A stretch of 64,000 nucleotides of DNA. Origin: Manis javanica. Its lineage: Eukaryota > Chordata > Mammalia > Pholidota > Manidae. Positions 48,681-60,589 of the stretch are shown here, piece after piece (position 1 is the stretch's first letter; each line of letters begins with the position of its first letter). A program made the position numbers and the translations under genes. Where the stretch lies: assembly GCF_040802235.1 (NCBI RefSeq), contig NC_133156.1, positions 110,142,173-110,206,172 on the forward strand. The letters are read 5' to 3'. The notes under the pieces were generated by a model that saw only the letters and a program-made list of their open reading frames with translations, had not been told where the DNA came from and did not search any database.

Positions 48681-49955
48681 TTAAGTATTTTAAATGGAGC
48701 TTCCAAATTGAAGGCTCAGAACACTCCTTGCATAGTTGAAAATCTTACCCAGAGCTGACTTCATCTTGTATTAACTGTAGTCAAGTACTGCTTTGAAGTG
48801 CCAGATGTGGCTTAAACAGTGTAGTCAGTGGCTTTCACTCTCTAAGGCTACAGTGGATGAGTGAGGAAAGCAAAGTGGATGTCATTCAGGAGGCTTAGTT
48901 ATTACTGGGTGTTTGATTCAACTTCATAAAGAATTGATCAAGTGCCTACTCTAAGGGCTACCTGTGCAAGGCCTGAAGCTAAAGCCCTTCAGCAAGGGCT
49001 AAAACAGAAAAGATAAGGGAAGAAGCTGGGCTGGGGTAACCATGTGAATCTCCTCCAGACCTGCCATCCAAAAGGGAATATCCTAGGTCAATGCGGAGTA
49101 AGTGAATAGGTACTCTGACCCTGAGCTTCTTGGATTGTGGCCCGCAGACATTCTGGTCTGTGAACTGAGAGTAGAAATTGAAAATACGTGTTATTGAGAA
49201 ATTTTCATAGCAATTTGACATTGCTGCAACATTTTATTGGTTTTATAAAATTATTGGTCCACAATGGATTAAAGGGAAACACTGATCTTTCCCCACAGAG
49301 CATTTGAGAAACACTGAAATAGCCTGAATATCCCTAAGCCTTTCTGGCCTGTGGCTGCTGGTGAGGTCACCTTAGCCCACAGAACTCCTGTGTCCTGGTT
49401 CTTCTCTTGGCCTTCACACCAACCCTTCCCTCCCCAAAATGTCTGCTCCACCTGCATTCCTGGGGGTCCACTGGAGATGTCTCACCTTTGTCAGGAGCCA
49501 GCCTCTGTCCCTAGGTGTCCACAGATGGACACTCCCTTGAGTCCCTGCAGCCACCATCAGGCCAGGATGCATCTGTCCTCAGGGGAGGGAGCTGTCTCCT
49601 AGTCTCTCAGGGCACCAGCACCTTCCTCTTCTGGCTTGGTGCCCAGCTGGGGGTCACATGGGCACTGCTTCCTTTCTCAGTATCACTTAGACACAGAGGA
49701 CCTGGTTGGGGATCAGGAACCCATCTCATCAGATTTTCCTCCTCTATCTCCAGTGCCAGTAGCAAACCATGTCAACACACAGGTGCCTCAGGGATCACTA
49801 ACCCCCCTCACAAACCAAGTTCAAGTTAAAGCTAGCTCACCCCCTCAGAATGTAACCATGTGTTTTCTAGAATTTTCAGGGGCCTATAAAGATCATTTCA
49901 TTAACCAGCAGCCTTCGTATGCTTTACTTAACCTGCATATCTAATGTTCAGTTAG
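48681..49955 (+). other. Intron E-F, last part
   Basis: No gene. It holds the two apparent templates (49279-49298 and 49490-49528) of the insertion found in exon F. The intron ends CTAATGTTCAGTTAG at 49955. Confidence 0.6.
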
Positions 49956-50189
49956 GTTCCATGAAGCCCTTTTCATCTCATGACCTGAGAACTGTGACCA
50001 ATGACGTGGACAGTGCAGGAAACAGAACTATCATGTTCACAGTTGTGAGTTCCCTGAGAGTCGGGAGGTTGGTGCGAGTAAATGTGGACACTGATCTTTC
50101 CCCCCAGCTGTCAGGAGCCAACCTCCGTCCCTAGGTGTCCACAGATGGGCAAGAGCACAGAGCATGTTTCCACGTTTACATGGACTCTG
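49956..50189 (+). pseudogene. Exon F: CSPG repeat broken by a 58-base insertion
   Basis: The exon opens with a split Gly codon and reads SMKPFSSHDLRTVTNDVD, then NRTIMFTVVSSLRVGRLV and RVNVD. After 50090 the homologous reading stops. It resumes at 50149 as SKSTEHVSTFTWTL, up to the consensus donor CTCTG|GTGAGT after 50189. Removing 50091-50148 (58 bases, a frameshift) leaves 176 bases: the split codon plus 58 codons, ending in phase 0 as exon G requires. The agreement of frame, phase and donor makes the insertion reading strong. Within the insertion the frame also meets a stop downstream. Confidence 0.8.
50091..50148 (+). repeat. 58-base composite insertion inside exon F
   Basis: 50088-50107 matches 49279-49298 (20 bases, one mismatch; ACACTGATCTTTCCCC). 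50110-50148 matches 49490-49528 (39 bases, two mismatches; GTCCCTAGGTGTCCACAGAT). The two templates lie 191 bases apart upstream, in direct orientation. Confidence 0.82.
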
Positions 50190-50403
50190 GTGAGTGCTGA
50201 TGTCTGCGCCACTAGGCATCTCTGCAGGGTGGGGCCCCTCATGTGTCTTCATCCCATTCAACTAAGCAGACGTGCCCCTCTGCCCAGGCAATAATTACAT
50301 ATTCAGCTGGGCTGGCTTTAAAACCAGACGCTTTGTAGTGAGCACAGGATCAGACAGAATTGTCAGAAAACACTAAGCAAATTCAAACTCTGTATCTAAT
50401 AAA

Positions 50404-50465
50404 TAAAAAGGGGTCCTTTTTATCACTGAAGATGGATGTAAAAGGAAACCCAAAGCAGAGTTGCA
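50404..50465 (+). repeat. Upstream partner of a local duplication
   Basis: 62 bases identical to 50879-50940 (contains ATCACTGAAGATGGATGTAA). Confidence 0.95.
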
Positions 50466-50532
50466 GGAGTAAATCCTGCAGGATATCTGTATGCATTTAT
50501 ATTTAATATATTGTGGTTATATGTGTGTATGT

Positions 50533-50534
<2 letters not shown>

Positions 50535-50584
<50 letters not shown>
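50535..50584. repeat. (GT)25 microsatellite
   Basis: 50 bases of uninterrupted GT. Likely length-polymorphic. Confidence 0.95.
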
Positions 50585-50586
<2 letters not shown>

Positions 50587-50878
50587 TCTGTATTTGGAGC
50601 CATCTATTTTAGACTTCACTGGTACCTTACTACTACCACCATCCATATACCTTTTAATTCCAATGGAAAAGCCTTCAAACCTTTTGATTTTTTCTTTTCT
50701 TTTTGCATCCTAGGGCTCTGACTGGGCATGTTTGCTTTATGTGATTTCATTTTCTAAAAGTCTACATTTCCAAATGGTCCTCTTGAATATAACTATTTCT
50801 TGCTTGCCATTCAGACTTCTTTTTCCATTCCTGAACAGTGTGTGCATGGATCTGATAGCTGACCTCCCTGTACATGTA

Positions 50879-50985
50879 AAAAAGGGGTCCTTTTTATCAC
50901 TGAAGATGGATGTAAAAGGAAACCCAAAGCAGAGTTGCAGAAATAAAATGGAAATTTTATTTCTCACATACATTGTACATGGGCT
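50879..50985 (+). repeat. Composite local duplication
   Basis: 50879-50940 is identical to 50404-50465 (62 bases). 50947-50985 is identical to 51565-51603 (39 bases; contains TTATTTCTCACATACATTGT). Only AAATAA separates the two pieces. One partner is upstream and the other downstream. Confidence 0.93.
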
Positions 50986-51505
50986 TTTTTACATGGTCAT
51001 TTTACATGACCAAAGAATAAAAAAATCCAAAGTCAAGTTTAGAGGAAATAGCATGTGTGACTTTCTTTAACCTTTGAGCCATTTCTGTCCAGTGTGATGC
51101 AGCAGAATTGAATTTCTGCTTTGGCTTTCAATCGCCTTTGCCATGCGTTGAAGGAAGCAGATCGTCAGGCTAGCAAAAGCTCTGAATGTGACACTGAAAA
51201 AAGGAAGTATAAATTCTCTAGCATCTGAATGAAGGAAAAGAGGATTAGGATGAAAATTACATTCTGCAAGGAGCGTGATGTTGCCCACAGCCATCAAAAT
51301 CTGCCCAGGGTCAGTTTAAGTTTGCCTTTTAAATAGTGACAAAATTATATCGATTATATAAAGATGCCTTGGCTCTAGGCCTGGTTCTTACAAATATTTT
51401 TTTAATGGTGATCATTTCAAGTATTTCTTTCCATTATGTTTCATTGAAAATATGTAATATTTTAGATTCATATGGCCTGAGTAGGTTTTAGTGGGTACGG
51501 TAGCC

Positions 51506-51840
51506 AGGATTAACTAGGTTGTGCTACAGTAACAAATAACACCCAAATCTTGATGGCTTACAGTAATGGAAATTTTATTTCTCACATACATTGTACATGG
51601 GCTGTGGGTCTTTTCTACATCTTTCCTTTATTCCAGGATCCAGGTGGAAAGAGTAGCCCCTCTCTTGGGCATTGCTCTATTTGCAACACAGGGAAAAGAA
51701 ATGATGGTGGAACCACATAGTGACTCTTAAAGTTTGTGCTCGAAGTGCCATGTATCACTTGTGCTCACATCTCATTGGCCAAAGAAAGTCATGTGAGCAA
51801 GCTTGATATCAGTGGGGTGGGCAGGACAATTTTCTCACGG
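51506..51840. repeat. Old interspersed repeat, unclassified
   Basis: GTGCTACAGTAACAAATAAC, then TGATGGCTTACAGTAATGG and CTCATTGGCCAAAGAAAGTC follow a familiar mammalian repeat layout (CTGTAACAAATA...TTATTTCTC...ATTGGCCA). I cannot name the family. It contains the 39-base partner 51565-51603. Confidence 0.5.
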
Positions 51841-52384
51841 AGGGGCGGCCCTGCATAATTGGAATAATAGACCCATCTACCACAGTGGGCTAGCTTGGTA
51901 ATCTGAAAACTGGTTATAATACATTTAGAGTACATTTTCCTATGAAAACAAACCACCTTTATAATACAATTCATTTGTAAACAGGAATTATAACCACAAG
52001 CTATTATAAGACCCAAGGGAAGATAAAGTCTTGTTTGATTAAAATCCAAGTATTTTGAGCTTTTTTTTTTTCCTCATTGTCCCTTTTACCAAGAGCGCCA
52101 GTGGCCTGGCCCAGTGCTTTGACGCAACAGACAAAGGAGAGCTCCTTTCGCTGTGCACAAGGCATCAGGCTGTAGTCAGGCCTCTCAGGCAGTGTATTCC
52201 TGAATGTGATGATTGCTATGTTCCTAAAGCAGCAGGTAGGATATGTTTGGAGTCTAGAAGTTCAGCTCAGTAGCCCGCACGCTGTGTCTCTGGTAGTGAG
52301 TGTGTGGAGGGTGTCCTGTGTTGCTCCTTGATCTCCTGCTGACTACTCAAGATTGAGGACAGGTCCTTTGACCTCTAAAGTTGG

Positions 52385-52800
52385 AACATCTGGATTAACT
52401 CTACAAGTTAGGGTAAATTACCTATCTTTGAAACCTGAGTTTCATCATCTGTAAGTGGGAAAATAGTAGTGGTGATGATGGAAACCAAGTCATTTTAAAC
52501 ACTCACCATGTCCCAGGTGCTGTTCTAAGCTTTCTTCTGTACTGCCCTATCTCACTGTACAGGCTGGGGTCCCAAAGCACAGGGAGGGTAAGCAGCTTGC
52601 CAACAGTTACACAGATCTGAAATAGCAGAGCCAGGGTGCAAGCCAGGGCTCTGACTCTAGGTCAGCTCCTATCCACGAGGCTGTCCTGCCCTCTTGAAGT
52701 TTGTATATAGATTAGAATGGATAATGAATACAAAATGCTTAGCACACTGCTCCACATGTAGCAGGAAGTAAGTGATGGTGAAGGCTGTTGTTATTATCTT
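52385..52800. repeat. Sense MIR split by an antisense MIR
   Basis: Outer sense pieces: CATCATCTGTAAGTGGGAAA near 52444 and ATGCTTAGCACACTGCTCCA near 52736. Between them, 52490-52690 reads antisense MIR (CATGTCCCAGGTGCTGTTCT, AGCAGCTTGCCAACAGTTAC). Confidence 0.65.
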
Positions 52801-55479
52801 TTGTTATTGAAAATGTGAAAGGTTCCTTTCCTCTCATCGTAGCCAAAAGACTGTTTCACAGGAGAGGGCAATTTTCTAGGCCACTGGAATTGGCTGCAGT
52901 GCTTAGCCTAATGCGCTACAGTAATTTAATGAATAGGAATGAGGTCATTAGGGGAAAATGACATCAGCTTCACCCTGTAACCCACTTACTGTTTCCCTTT
53001 GTGGGAGAGCCCCTGGCATTCTGGAACACATTTCCTTGAGTGATGTTAAGGGTCCGGGGCTGAAAAAACATCATGGGGCCTATGCCTGGATCAAGCCCTT
53101 CATCCCTGGGCAGAGCCTCAACTGGAGGCAGAATGAGGTCCAGGGCCGAGGGAGCACCAAGATCCTGCCCCAGGGCTCAGAGCAAGGGGGACCCAGTAAG
53201 GAGAACTCCTTACCAGAGGAGCTATGCCAAAGCTGAGGTGTCTTTGCAGGATGTGTTCAGTTAAATTTCTAGAATAAATTTCATTGGAATACCCTGTCTC
53301 CCTTCCACTTAAGTAGTCATACGAACATCAGCAATGCGGGGAGAGGACAGAGTGCACAGAGAATCCTGTGCAAGCGTATAAACCACAATGCTAGCTCTGC
53401 CTCTTTCAGTGTGTGTGTTTTTCTGACTATGAAAATAACACATGCTTATTGTAAAAATAAACTAGAAAACATTCAAATTTGTATTGAAAAAAAGCCAGGC
53501 ATCATCAATAATAACTTCAGTACAAATGGTATTAACTTGAAGGTCTTCCAATTCTCTTTAGCTTGGGTGTTCAAAAATGCACATTTTAAATTGTGACGGG
53601 AAGATACAGAAACTTATTATTATATTTGCCATTTTCTGCTTTCTAGATCCTGTCTCCTTTTTCATATGCAAATAGAATGTGAATCTTTTCCTAAAATCTG
53701 CAATTTTAAGGCCTCTGTCACATAGGACCCTGGTCAATTCTCAACCATTCTATGAAGGCTCAGATTTACTACCTAAAAGCTTTAGGACATTTTCGGAAGT
53801 TAAAGAGATGGTGGAGACAGGCTTTGGAGGTGAAGAAGATCAAAACCTTCTTTCTTAAATTACTGAATGAAGACATTTATTGAACACACATGATGAGCTT
53901 CAGTTAGTCCTCTATTCTGGTTGGTGAAAAGAAATATTATTTAGGAATCAATACCAATTGCAAAAGGAGTTCAGAACTCTTCAGCCATGTTCATGCAATC
54001 AAATGGCTTCCATTGCTTTTTGGCTTTCTAGACCAGGTTTTCTTATTTCAAGAGTCAGTTCCAATTGGGAGAGTGTTGTAGGCAGCTGATACTTGAGTCT
54101 TCTTTCACACCTTTACTAAATTGTTTCCAGTCTTCTACCACTGTCAGCTGGGGGAGGCAAAACCACTGGATCACTTGCATGTGAAACCCACACCCTTCCT
54201 TACTTCTGATGGAGGAACAAAAATGACCATTTTAATCAGTGGCTCTGGATAGGTATAGCTTGTGAAGGAAATCTAGACACACTCCCTTAAGCATAATATC
54301 GTGCTTTAGCAAAATAATTGTGAGGGAAACATTCATTATGTTGTAGCTCAAAATATTTTCTTATCCTGGAATAAACTCACTGTTTTTTCAAACCATACCA
54401 TGTCAGTTTACCAAGATAAACAACTAACATTTTTGTTTCTCACCATAATATTGCATCTGCCTCAGTGGGAGAAGCTAAACCACAAAAACTTGTGCTGAAA
54501 ATTTTTTGTCATGAAGATTAACGTACAAATACCCAGAGAGGGAGAATCATCAAATTTTAGAATGAAATGAAAGCCTTCTATAAATATGGAGAAATTTTTG
54601 TTCATTTAAAGAATGTATGAACAAAGCAAGACTTGAATTCCATAAAGTATGAATCCTTTCCATGTATAACACGAGGCTCGTTGAGTTATTTTCATTCGAG
54701 TGCTTGTTGAGATAATTTAGACTCATTAAAAAGCAAAGTGCTCTGGTTTTGAGGTTTGTGATGCCTGCCTTTTTTTATTTCCCATAAAGTCAGTAGTTGC
54801 ATTTTAGCCATTGTACATGGAAGCTGTTATACATGGAAGATCATCCGTCTAGTCCCTGCTGCTGCAACCTAGATACAGGTTTCCAAAACCACATTTAGCA
54901 AATAATACAATTGATTCTGGGTTATGAATTTTGTCTAATTACCTCTTCTCCCAGAGTCTGCATTTGTGGCTCAAAACAACATTGTATTTTAAGAAATTGT
55001 GAACACATTTCCCATAGTATAGATATTAATTTATTACAACTTAATGGAGAGTACATTGGGATTGTGGAGCTTTGGCCCTTCAATTTTCTAAGCAGGGAAG
55101 GACCAGTGTCTTTGTGTTAGTGTGATCGCTCCTCTCCCATCCCCACCCCTGCTTTCTTGGGGTCTCTTTAGTAGCGAGCTCAATGGCAGTTACACTCAGT
55201 ATTCATTTTAGGGCATTTTCCATAGTTTTCTGTTTTGGCAATTTCAGGTTTGCCATTACAGTTCACTGAATGATGTGTTAGCATATTTTTCCATGTGTAG
55301 AAAGTATTGTATTGCATTTTCATTTAGTCACCTATTATGCAAACTGGAAATTGGTTGATGGGTCCTGGACTGATAGCTTTGAATGACCAAAAATGTTTCT
55401 TTCTTTCAGAACTATTGGCTCTTTCTTTGAAAAAGCAGGTGAAACTAATTTCCATTTCTGTGAGAGTGGTTTACCCTTT

Positions 55480-55920
55480 CTCCTTCTCTTAATTTCCTGT
55501 GGCTGCTGTTAATGAATTGTCACAAACCTAGGGGCTTAAAATAGCAGAAATTTATTATCTCGTAATTCTGGAGGCCAGAAGTTGGAACTCCATGTCACTG
55601 GGCTGAAATCGGTGTCAGCAGGGTTTGTTTTCCCTGGAGGATCTAGAGGGGAATGTCTGCCTTGCCTCTTCCAGTTTCTGGCAGCTGCCAGCATATCTTG
55701 ACATGTGGCCACATCATTCCAGTCTCTGCCTCCATGGCCATGTTGCCTTCTCCTCTTGTGTCTGTGTTCTAATCTCCCTCTGCCTCCCTCTCCTAAGGAT
55801 GTATGTGACAGCAGTTAAGTCCCACTTGGATAATCCTTCCAATTTCAGGATCCTTAACTTAATCATATCAGCAAACCATATAAGGTAACATTCCCAGGTT
55901 CAAGGAATTTGGACCTCATA
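55480..55920. repeat. Old interspersed repeat, unclassified
   Basis: CCTGTGGCTGCTGTTAATGA, AAATTTATTATCTCGTAATT, CTGGAGGCCAGAAGTTGGAA and GGATCCTTAACTTAATCATA are a recognisable common mammalian repeat. The open frame 55625-55888 derives from it. Confidence 0.6.
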
Positions 55921-57584
55921 TCTTTTTTTTGTGTCATGGTGGTGGTGGGTGCTACTATATGTAACAAAAGTAAGATATCCTATATTATCTTCTGCTGTTT
56001 CCTAATGAATGATTTTTTATGATCTCATTTGGTAGTTTCATTAAAGGTCTTCATGCTTGTAATGGTGTAAGGCCCATGAAAATTTCTGTTTGCTTCTATA
56101 TAAACATGGATTTGGATGTTTCTGACAAGTAGAGCTAGTTCTAGAAAAGCTTTCTGATATAGTATTTTTATGTAGAGACTGACCCAGTCATGGGGCATAG
56201 ATAACTATTTGGATGTGGTTTTCAGTTGCCCTTTGCTAGCTGGGGATTTCTAGGTATCACCATTTAGGAGCTTAGGTTTTCTGAAATGCCTCTTTGATCC
56301 ATTGCCACTGAGGGGAATCAGTCCTGGGACTTAACCCAGGCCCACTTTATTTAGCCTGATACCTGGGCACCCTTTAAGCTGTGGTGCCTGGATGTCTTCA
56401 ACCCTCTATGCCAGGCCACTCTCTATAAACATGATGGTGCCAGTCCTTGTGGAAATAAAAAAGGGCATGTAAAAAGGAGTTACTTCTCTGAGCTCAACCT
56501 TCAGGAATGCAGGATCTTGTCCTCCGGATCTTAGCTTTTAGGACTTTTTAGTTAACCCACATGGAACCTTAGAGACTTTACCTTCTAAAATTGTTTGGCT
56601 TTCTGTAGTCTCCTTTCCCCAGGCCTAGGGCAGAGATTTCTTGGCCAGCTCTCTTTACTGTGTTCCTTCTGGCCAAGCAGTGTCCTCTCCAGAGACTTGG
56701 ACCTTTGGCAAAGCCATCATGCTGTGGACAATCAAGTGGGTGAACTACAGATCTCCCTTTCCCCCTTCTCCTCTTCCCAGCTGACCCTGAGATGATTTGG
56801 GTACTTTCTTCTCCAGTGGGAATTTCAAGACTGTGATGGGCTTTTTGGGAAAGGTTGGTATGAAGGGCTCATGCTCTGGTTTTATAAGGATCATAGGGAG
56901 CTGTCTTTACCAAGACCCTCAGAACGACTATATGCTCCAGAACATTCTAGCCCTGCCTTTTGGCCAAGTTTATTCTCATAACACATTCTTGTGATTATTT
57001 TGTGAATCTATGGAATGTCCACATGGTTTTAGGGAAAAAGATCATAAGATTCCATGCCACCACTGACTCCACCAAACATGGTTTATCAGAGCTCAGCTTC
57101 ATTCTTGGGTTCATCAAAGGGTGCTCATAAGGACCCTTAGCTCTCTGCCTTCAGGTTTAAAAAGCCTAGTGTTGAGGAAGTAGATATCTGCTAGTCATCT
57201 TGGGGCTGGGATTGAATGGCCCTCAGCTTAGAGCCAGGTGGAAATTCCTAGCCCCTCAGTCCCATCCTCTTTCCCCCAGGGTCCCCAGGGAAAGTCTTCA
57301 CCAGATCTACAATAGTGGTAGAATAGAAGAAGGAATACAGCCTTTCTTTAACTTGCCTTTTATAATAAATACACTAAATAGAATGAGCTATTTCTTTGGC
57401 TCTTTACAAACTCTGACCAGTAGTGAGTATGTCCTAGCCAGGCCAAACCAAAAAATGACATTTATCTGCCCTTTTCATACCTACTGACCAACTTTCCACA
57501 TGAGTAGATTCCTTGGGGTTGGAGCACATCGCTTGTGAATTTCTTGGTTGCCTAATGTCTTACTGAGCTTTCCACACAGTAGGT

Positions 57585-57835
57585 TCAGTGCAGTGGAAAA
57601 TGCATGAATCCTGGAGTCACATGGGACTACATTAAACCTAGGCTCTCCCACGTGTTGGCTATGGGTGAATTATTTAAATTTTCTGATCCTCAGGGTTTAA
57701 AAAAAATCCATTATATGGGTACCAAAAGCCCCACTAAAGTAAAATTAAATAAAACGAGTCACATAGTCTGCCTTTCAGAGTGCTTGGCACATATTTAGGA
57801 CTCAATAAATGTTAGGTACTGCCTATGTGTTTTTG
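57585..57835 (+). repeat. MIR (sense), near full length
   Basis: GTGGAAAATGCATGAATCCT, GGAGTCACATGGGACTAC, CTGATCCTCAGGGTTTAAAA, GAGTGCTTGGCACATATTTA and ACTCAATAAATGTTAGGTAC occur in order. Confidence 0.82.
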
Positions 57836-58349
57836 TTAAATATGTGGGTAAGAAATGTCTTGGACTACCTTATTTCTAATGCTTCCTGACATAAATTTTC
57901 TACTTTTATGCTAAGCTTTTTATATTAAATTTTGTAAAGCACTTTTTAAGTGGTTTGTTCATTGAACAAATATTTATTGAAATGTCAAGTATAGAAGGGT
58001 GAACTAATACTTATTCACAAAGCAAGTAGAAGTAAGCTTCTGGAATATATGCCAAGAGTCCAGTCTAAAAAGTTCTTTGTTTTATGAGGAAATATTTATT
58101 CTATTAGGCTTGTTTTATAACTTTCTGATTCCTTAATAGTCTCATGCTATGGTTCACTACAAAAAATAAATACAGCCTTCCATCTTAACCACAATCTCTG
58201 ATGTCCCAGTAAGAATTGGCTAGTGGGGACTTAGATGCTTTCCTAAGATCCCTAGAAATGCCCAGAGCCTGCCATTTTCAACAGTGATATGGAAATAGAC
58301 CAACTGGTCCAAATGCATATCTACAAGTGAGACATTATGCTATATTTCA

Positions 58350-58480
58350 ATGCAGAAATGGAGACACATAGACTAAATGGCTTGCATAAAAGCCACAGAA
58401 CTGAAAGTTGGTAGCATTTATATTGAATTTAGGTGGGATCAATATAAGATTCAAATTCTACTATGCTCTGCTGCTTCCAT
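58350..58480 (-). repeat. MIR fragment (antisense)
   Basis: CAGAAATGGAGACACATAGA and GACTAAATGGCTTGCATAAA, then CTATGCTCTGCTGCTTCC, follow antisense MIR order. Diverged. Confidence 0.5.
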
Positions 58481-59310
58481 TTTCGTATAAATAAATGTCC
58501 TTTTCCTTCTTGGAGGAGGAACAGTAGTAATTCACACAGCTGAAGCCAAAGAGGCCTCTGAAAGGTTCTCTAGGAGAAAGAGCTCTTACCTACAAGCCTG
58601 GAGATGTGGCTTCTGGTCTCAGCTCTGCTCACAACTAGCCCTGTGATTGAGGGATGGAGTGGAATTCCCTGAATCCCCAACTTCTCTGAGTCTCTCAGCA
58701 GCCACTCAGCCATAAACTTTAACCCATCACAGAAAAGTCAATAGGGCCCCTGTTTTTCTTAGAGCCAAATCTGTTTCTTTAGCCTGTGAAAAATTTTCTT
58801 TGTGGTTCACTAGGAATCAAGAATATGAAATCCAGAAGGTTTAGATTTCAGAGATCCAAGGAATGCTATGCTGCTGCTTCATATAAAAGCACTACTCTGA
58901 GAAGGTCTAGGATTTGGAGGCCATATGTTCCCATTCATAGTTCAGGTAGAAATACAGCCTTATTAAAGTCCTAGAGAAATGGGCCAAGCTGGAGGGGGCA
59001 AGAATCATGCCAGGACAGGAAATGACCACTTCTTGATAAGTTAGTGCCCAAGGCATTTGTGGGTTAACCTCCCCCCACCCCCCATTCTTCATATACTGGG
59101 TAATCAGAGAAAAAGGACTATTGGTCCCTTCTTGAATTGGATATAGTAAAACACCATAGGATTTACTTCTTAAAATTATTTTTTTTAACTTTCTATTTTT
59201 AAATGATTTCCAACTTAAGGACAATTGTGAAAGAGTACAAAAGATTTCCATATACTATTCATCCATATTCCCCAAATGTTAGCATTTACCTGGCTTACCA
59301 TTCACTCTTC

Positions 59311-59332
59311 ACACGCACACACACACACACAC
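59311..59332. repeat. (CA)n microsatellite
   Basis: A short CA run with one ACGC interruption. Confidence 0.85.
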
Positions 59333-60545
59333 TTCTGAAATTTTGAGAGCCAGTTGCAGACATGATGTGCCTTTAAATACCTAGCTGTGTATTTCTTAAA
59401 AGCAAGGCCTTTCTCATACAACTACAGTGTCATTTTCAAAATCATGAAATTAACATTAATATAATGCTATTTTATAATCCATAGACCTCATTCAATTTTA
59501 TAATCGCAGACCTCATTCAAATCTCACAAGTTGTTTTCTTCTGTAGCAGCAGAAGAAAACCCCCAGCATGAAACACAGCTTTTAGATGTCTCATGTCTTT
59601 GGGCTCCTTTTGTATGGAGCCGTTGCATAGCCGCACTGACTTCTGTGACCTTGCCGTTTTTCTGAGGCAACGGAGCCAGTTATTGAGTTTTATGTCCATC
59701 AGTTTGGTTTTGTCTGCTGTCTCCTCACGACTGGCTTCAGGTTGTGCATCCCTGGGCCTTGTTTAAGGAGGCCCTGATGCTGTTTTCTTTCATGACCTGG
59801 CAAGTACTGCCTTTCAGGTTTCTCCACTGTATGACTTTCCCCTTTGCAATCAAGAAGTATCTTGTGAGGGAAACTTTGGAACAATTTAAATATCCTGTTT
59901 CTCATCACAATTTAGCTCACTAGTTGTAGCAACCATTTTGGGGTTCTTGCCAGAAGCATTTGTTACTATGGTGATTGCCAAATGGTGATTTTTCTCATTT
60001 TGTTTTTCCTTCTACATTTATTACTTGGCATTCTACACCACTGAATTTCTAATGACACTCCCAAAAGACTCCATCTGTGAAATAGAAAATATCTGGGATA
60101 ATCTAAAGCTATAGGAAATGAAAGCCTCCCTTCTTTCCTCCCCTTAATCCCAGAGCCCAGGTATGCAGCTAAGTGACTTATCTGTCTATATTTAATATGC
60201 AGAAATGTGCAGAGCAGTTGAAAGTTGTTCCTAAGGCCACTTTCTATTTGTGATAACAAAATCTCCTCAGGCTTGCCCTACACTTTTTCTCATAAAGTCT
60301 TAGTCTCATTCTCCGTTCCCAGCCCTCTCCCAAAATGTGCTCACATACCCCTTAGAATCTGATTCTTAAAGCTGATGAGGCTAAAGCTGTCTTCTAAACA
60401 TTAAAGACTCATCACTTCAAACCTCTTTCAGGGCATGACTGCGGAGCTGAAGTTCCGCAGGCACGCTTACTCCCTTTTCCACTAGCTCAGCTCTCTCAAT
60501 TACCTGCTATCCAGCTTTAAAGCCCACTCAAGATGAACCTAATTT

Positions 60546-60547
<2 letters not shown>

Positions 60548-60586
<39 letters not shown>
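60548..60586. repeat. (CT)n microsatellite
   Basis: 39 bases of uninterrupted CT. Confidence 0.95.

Positions 60587-60589
<3 letters not shown>

Noticed and set aside
50535-50584. GT run as a regulatory Z-DNA element
   Set aside because: An ordinary microsatellite; nothing in the sequence supports function.
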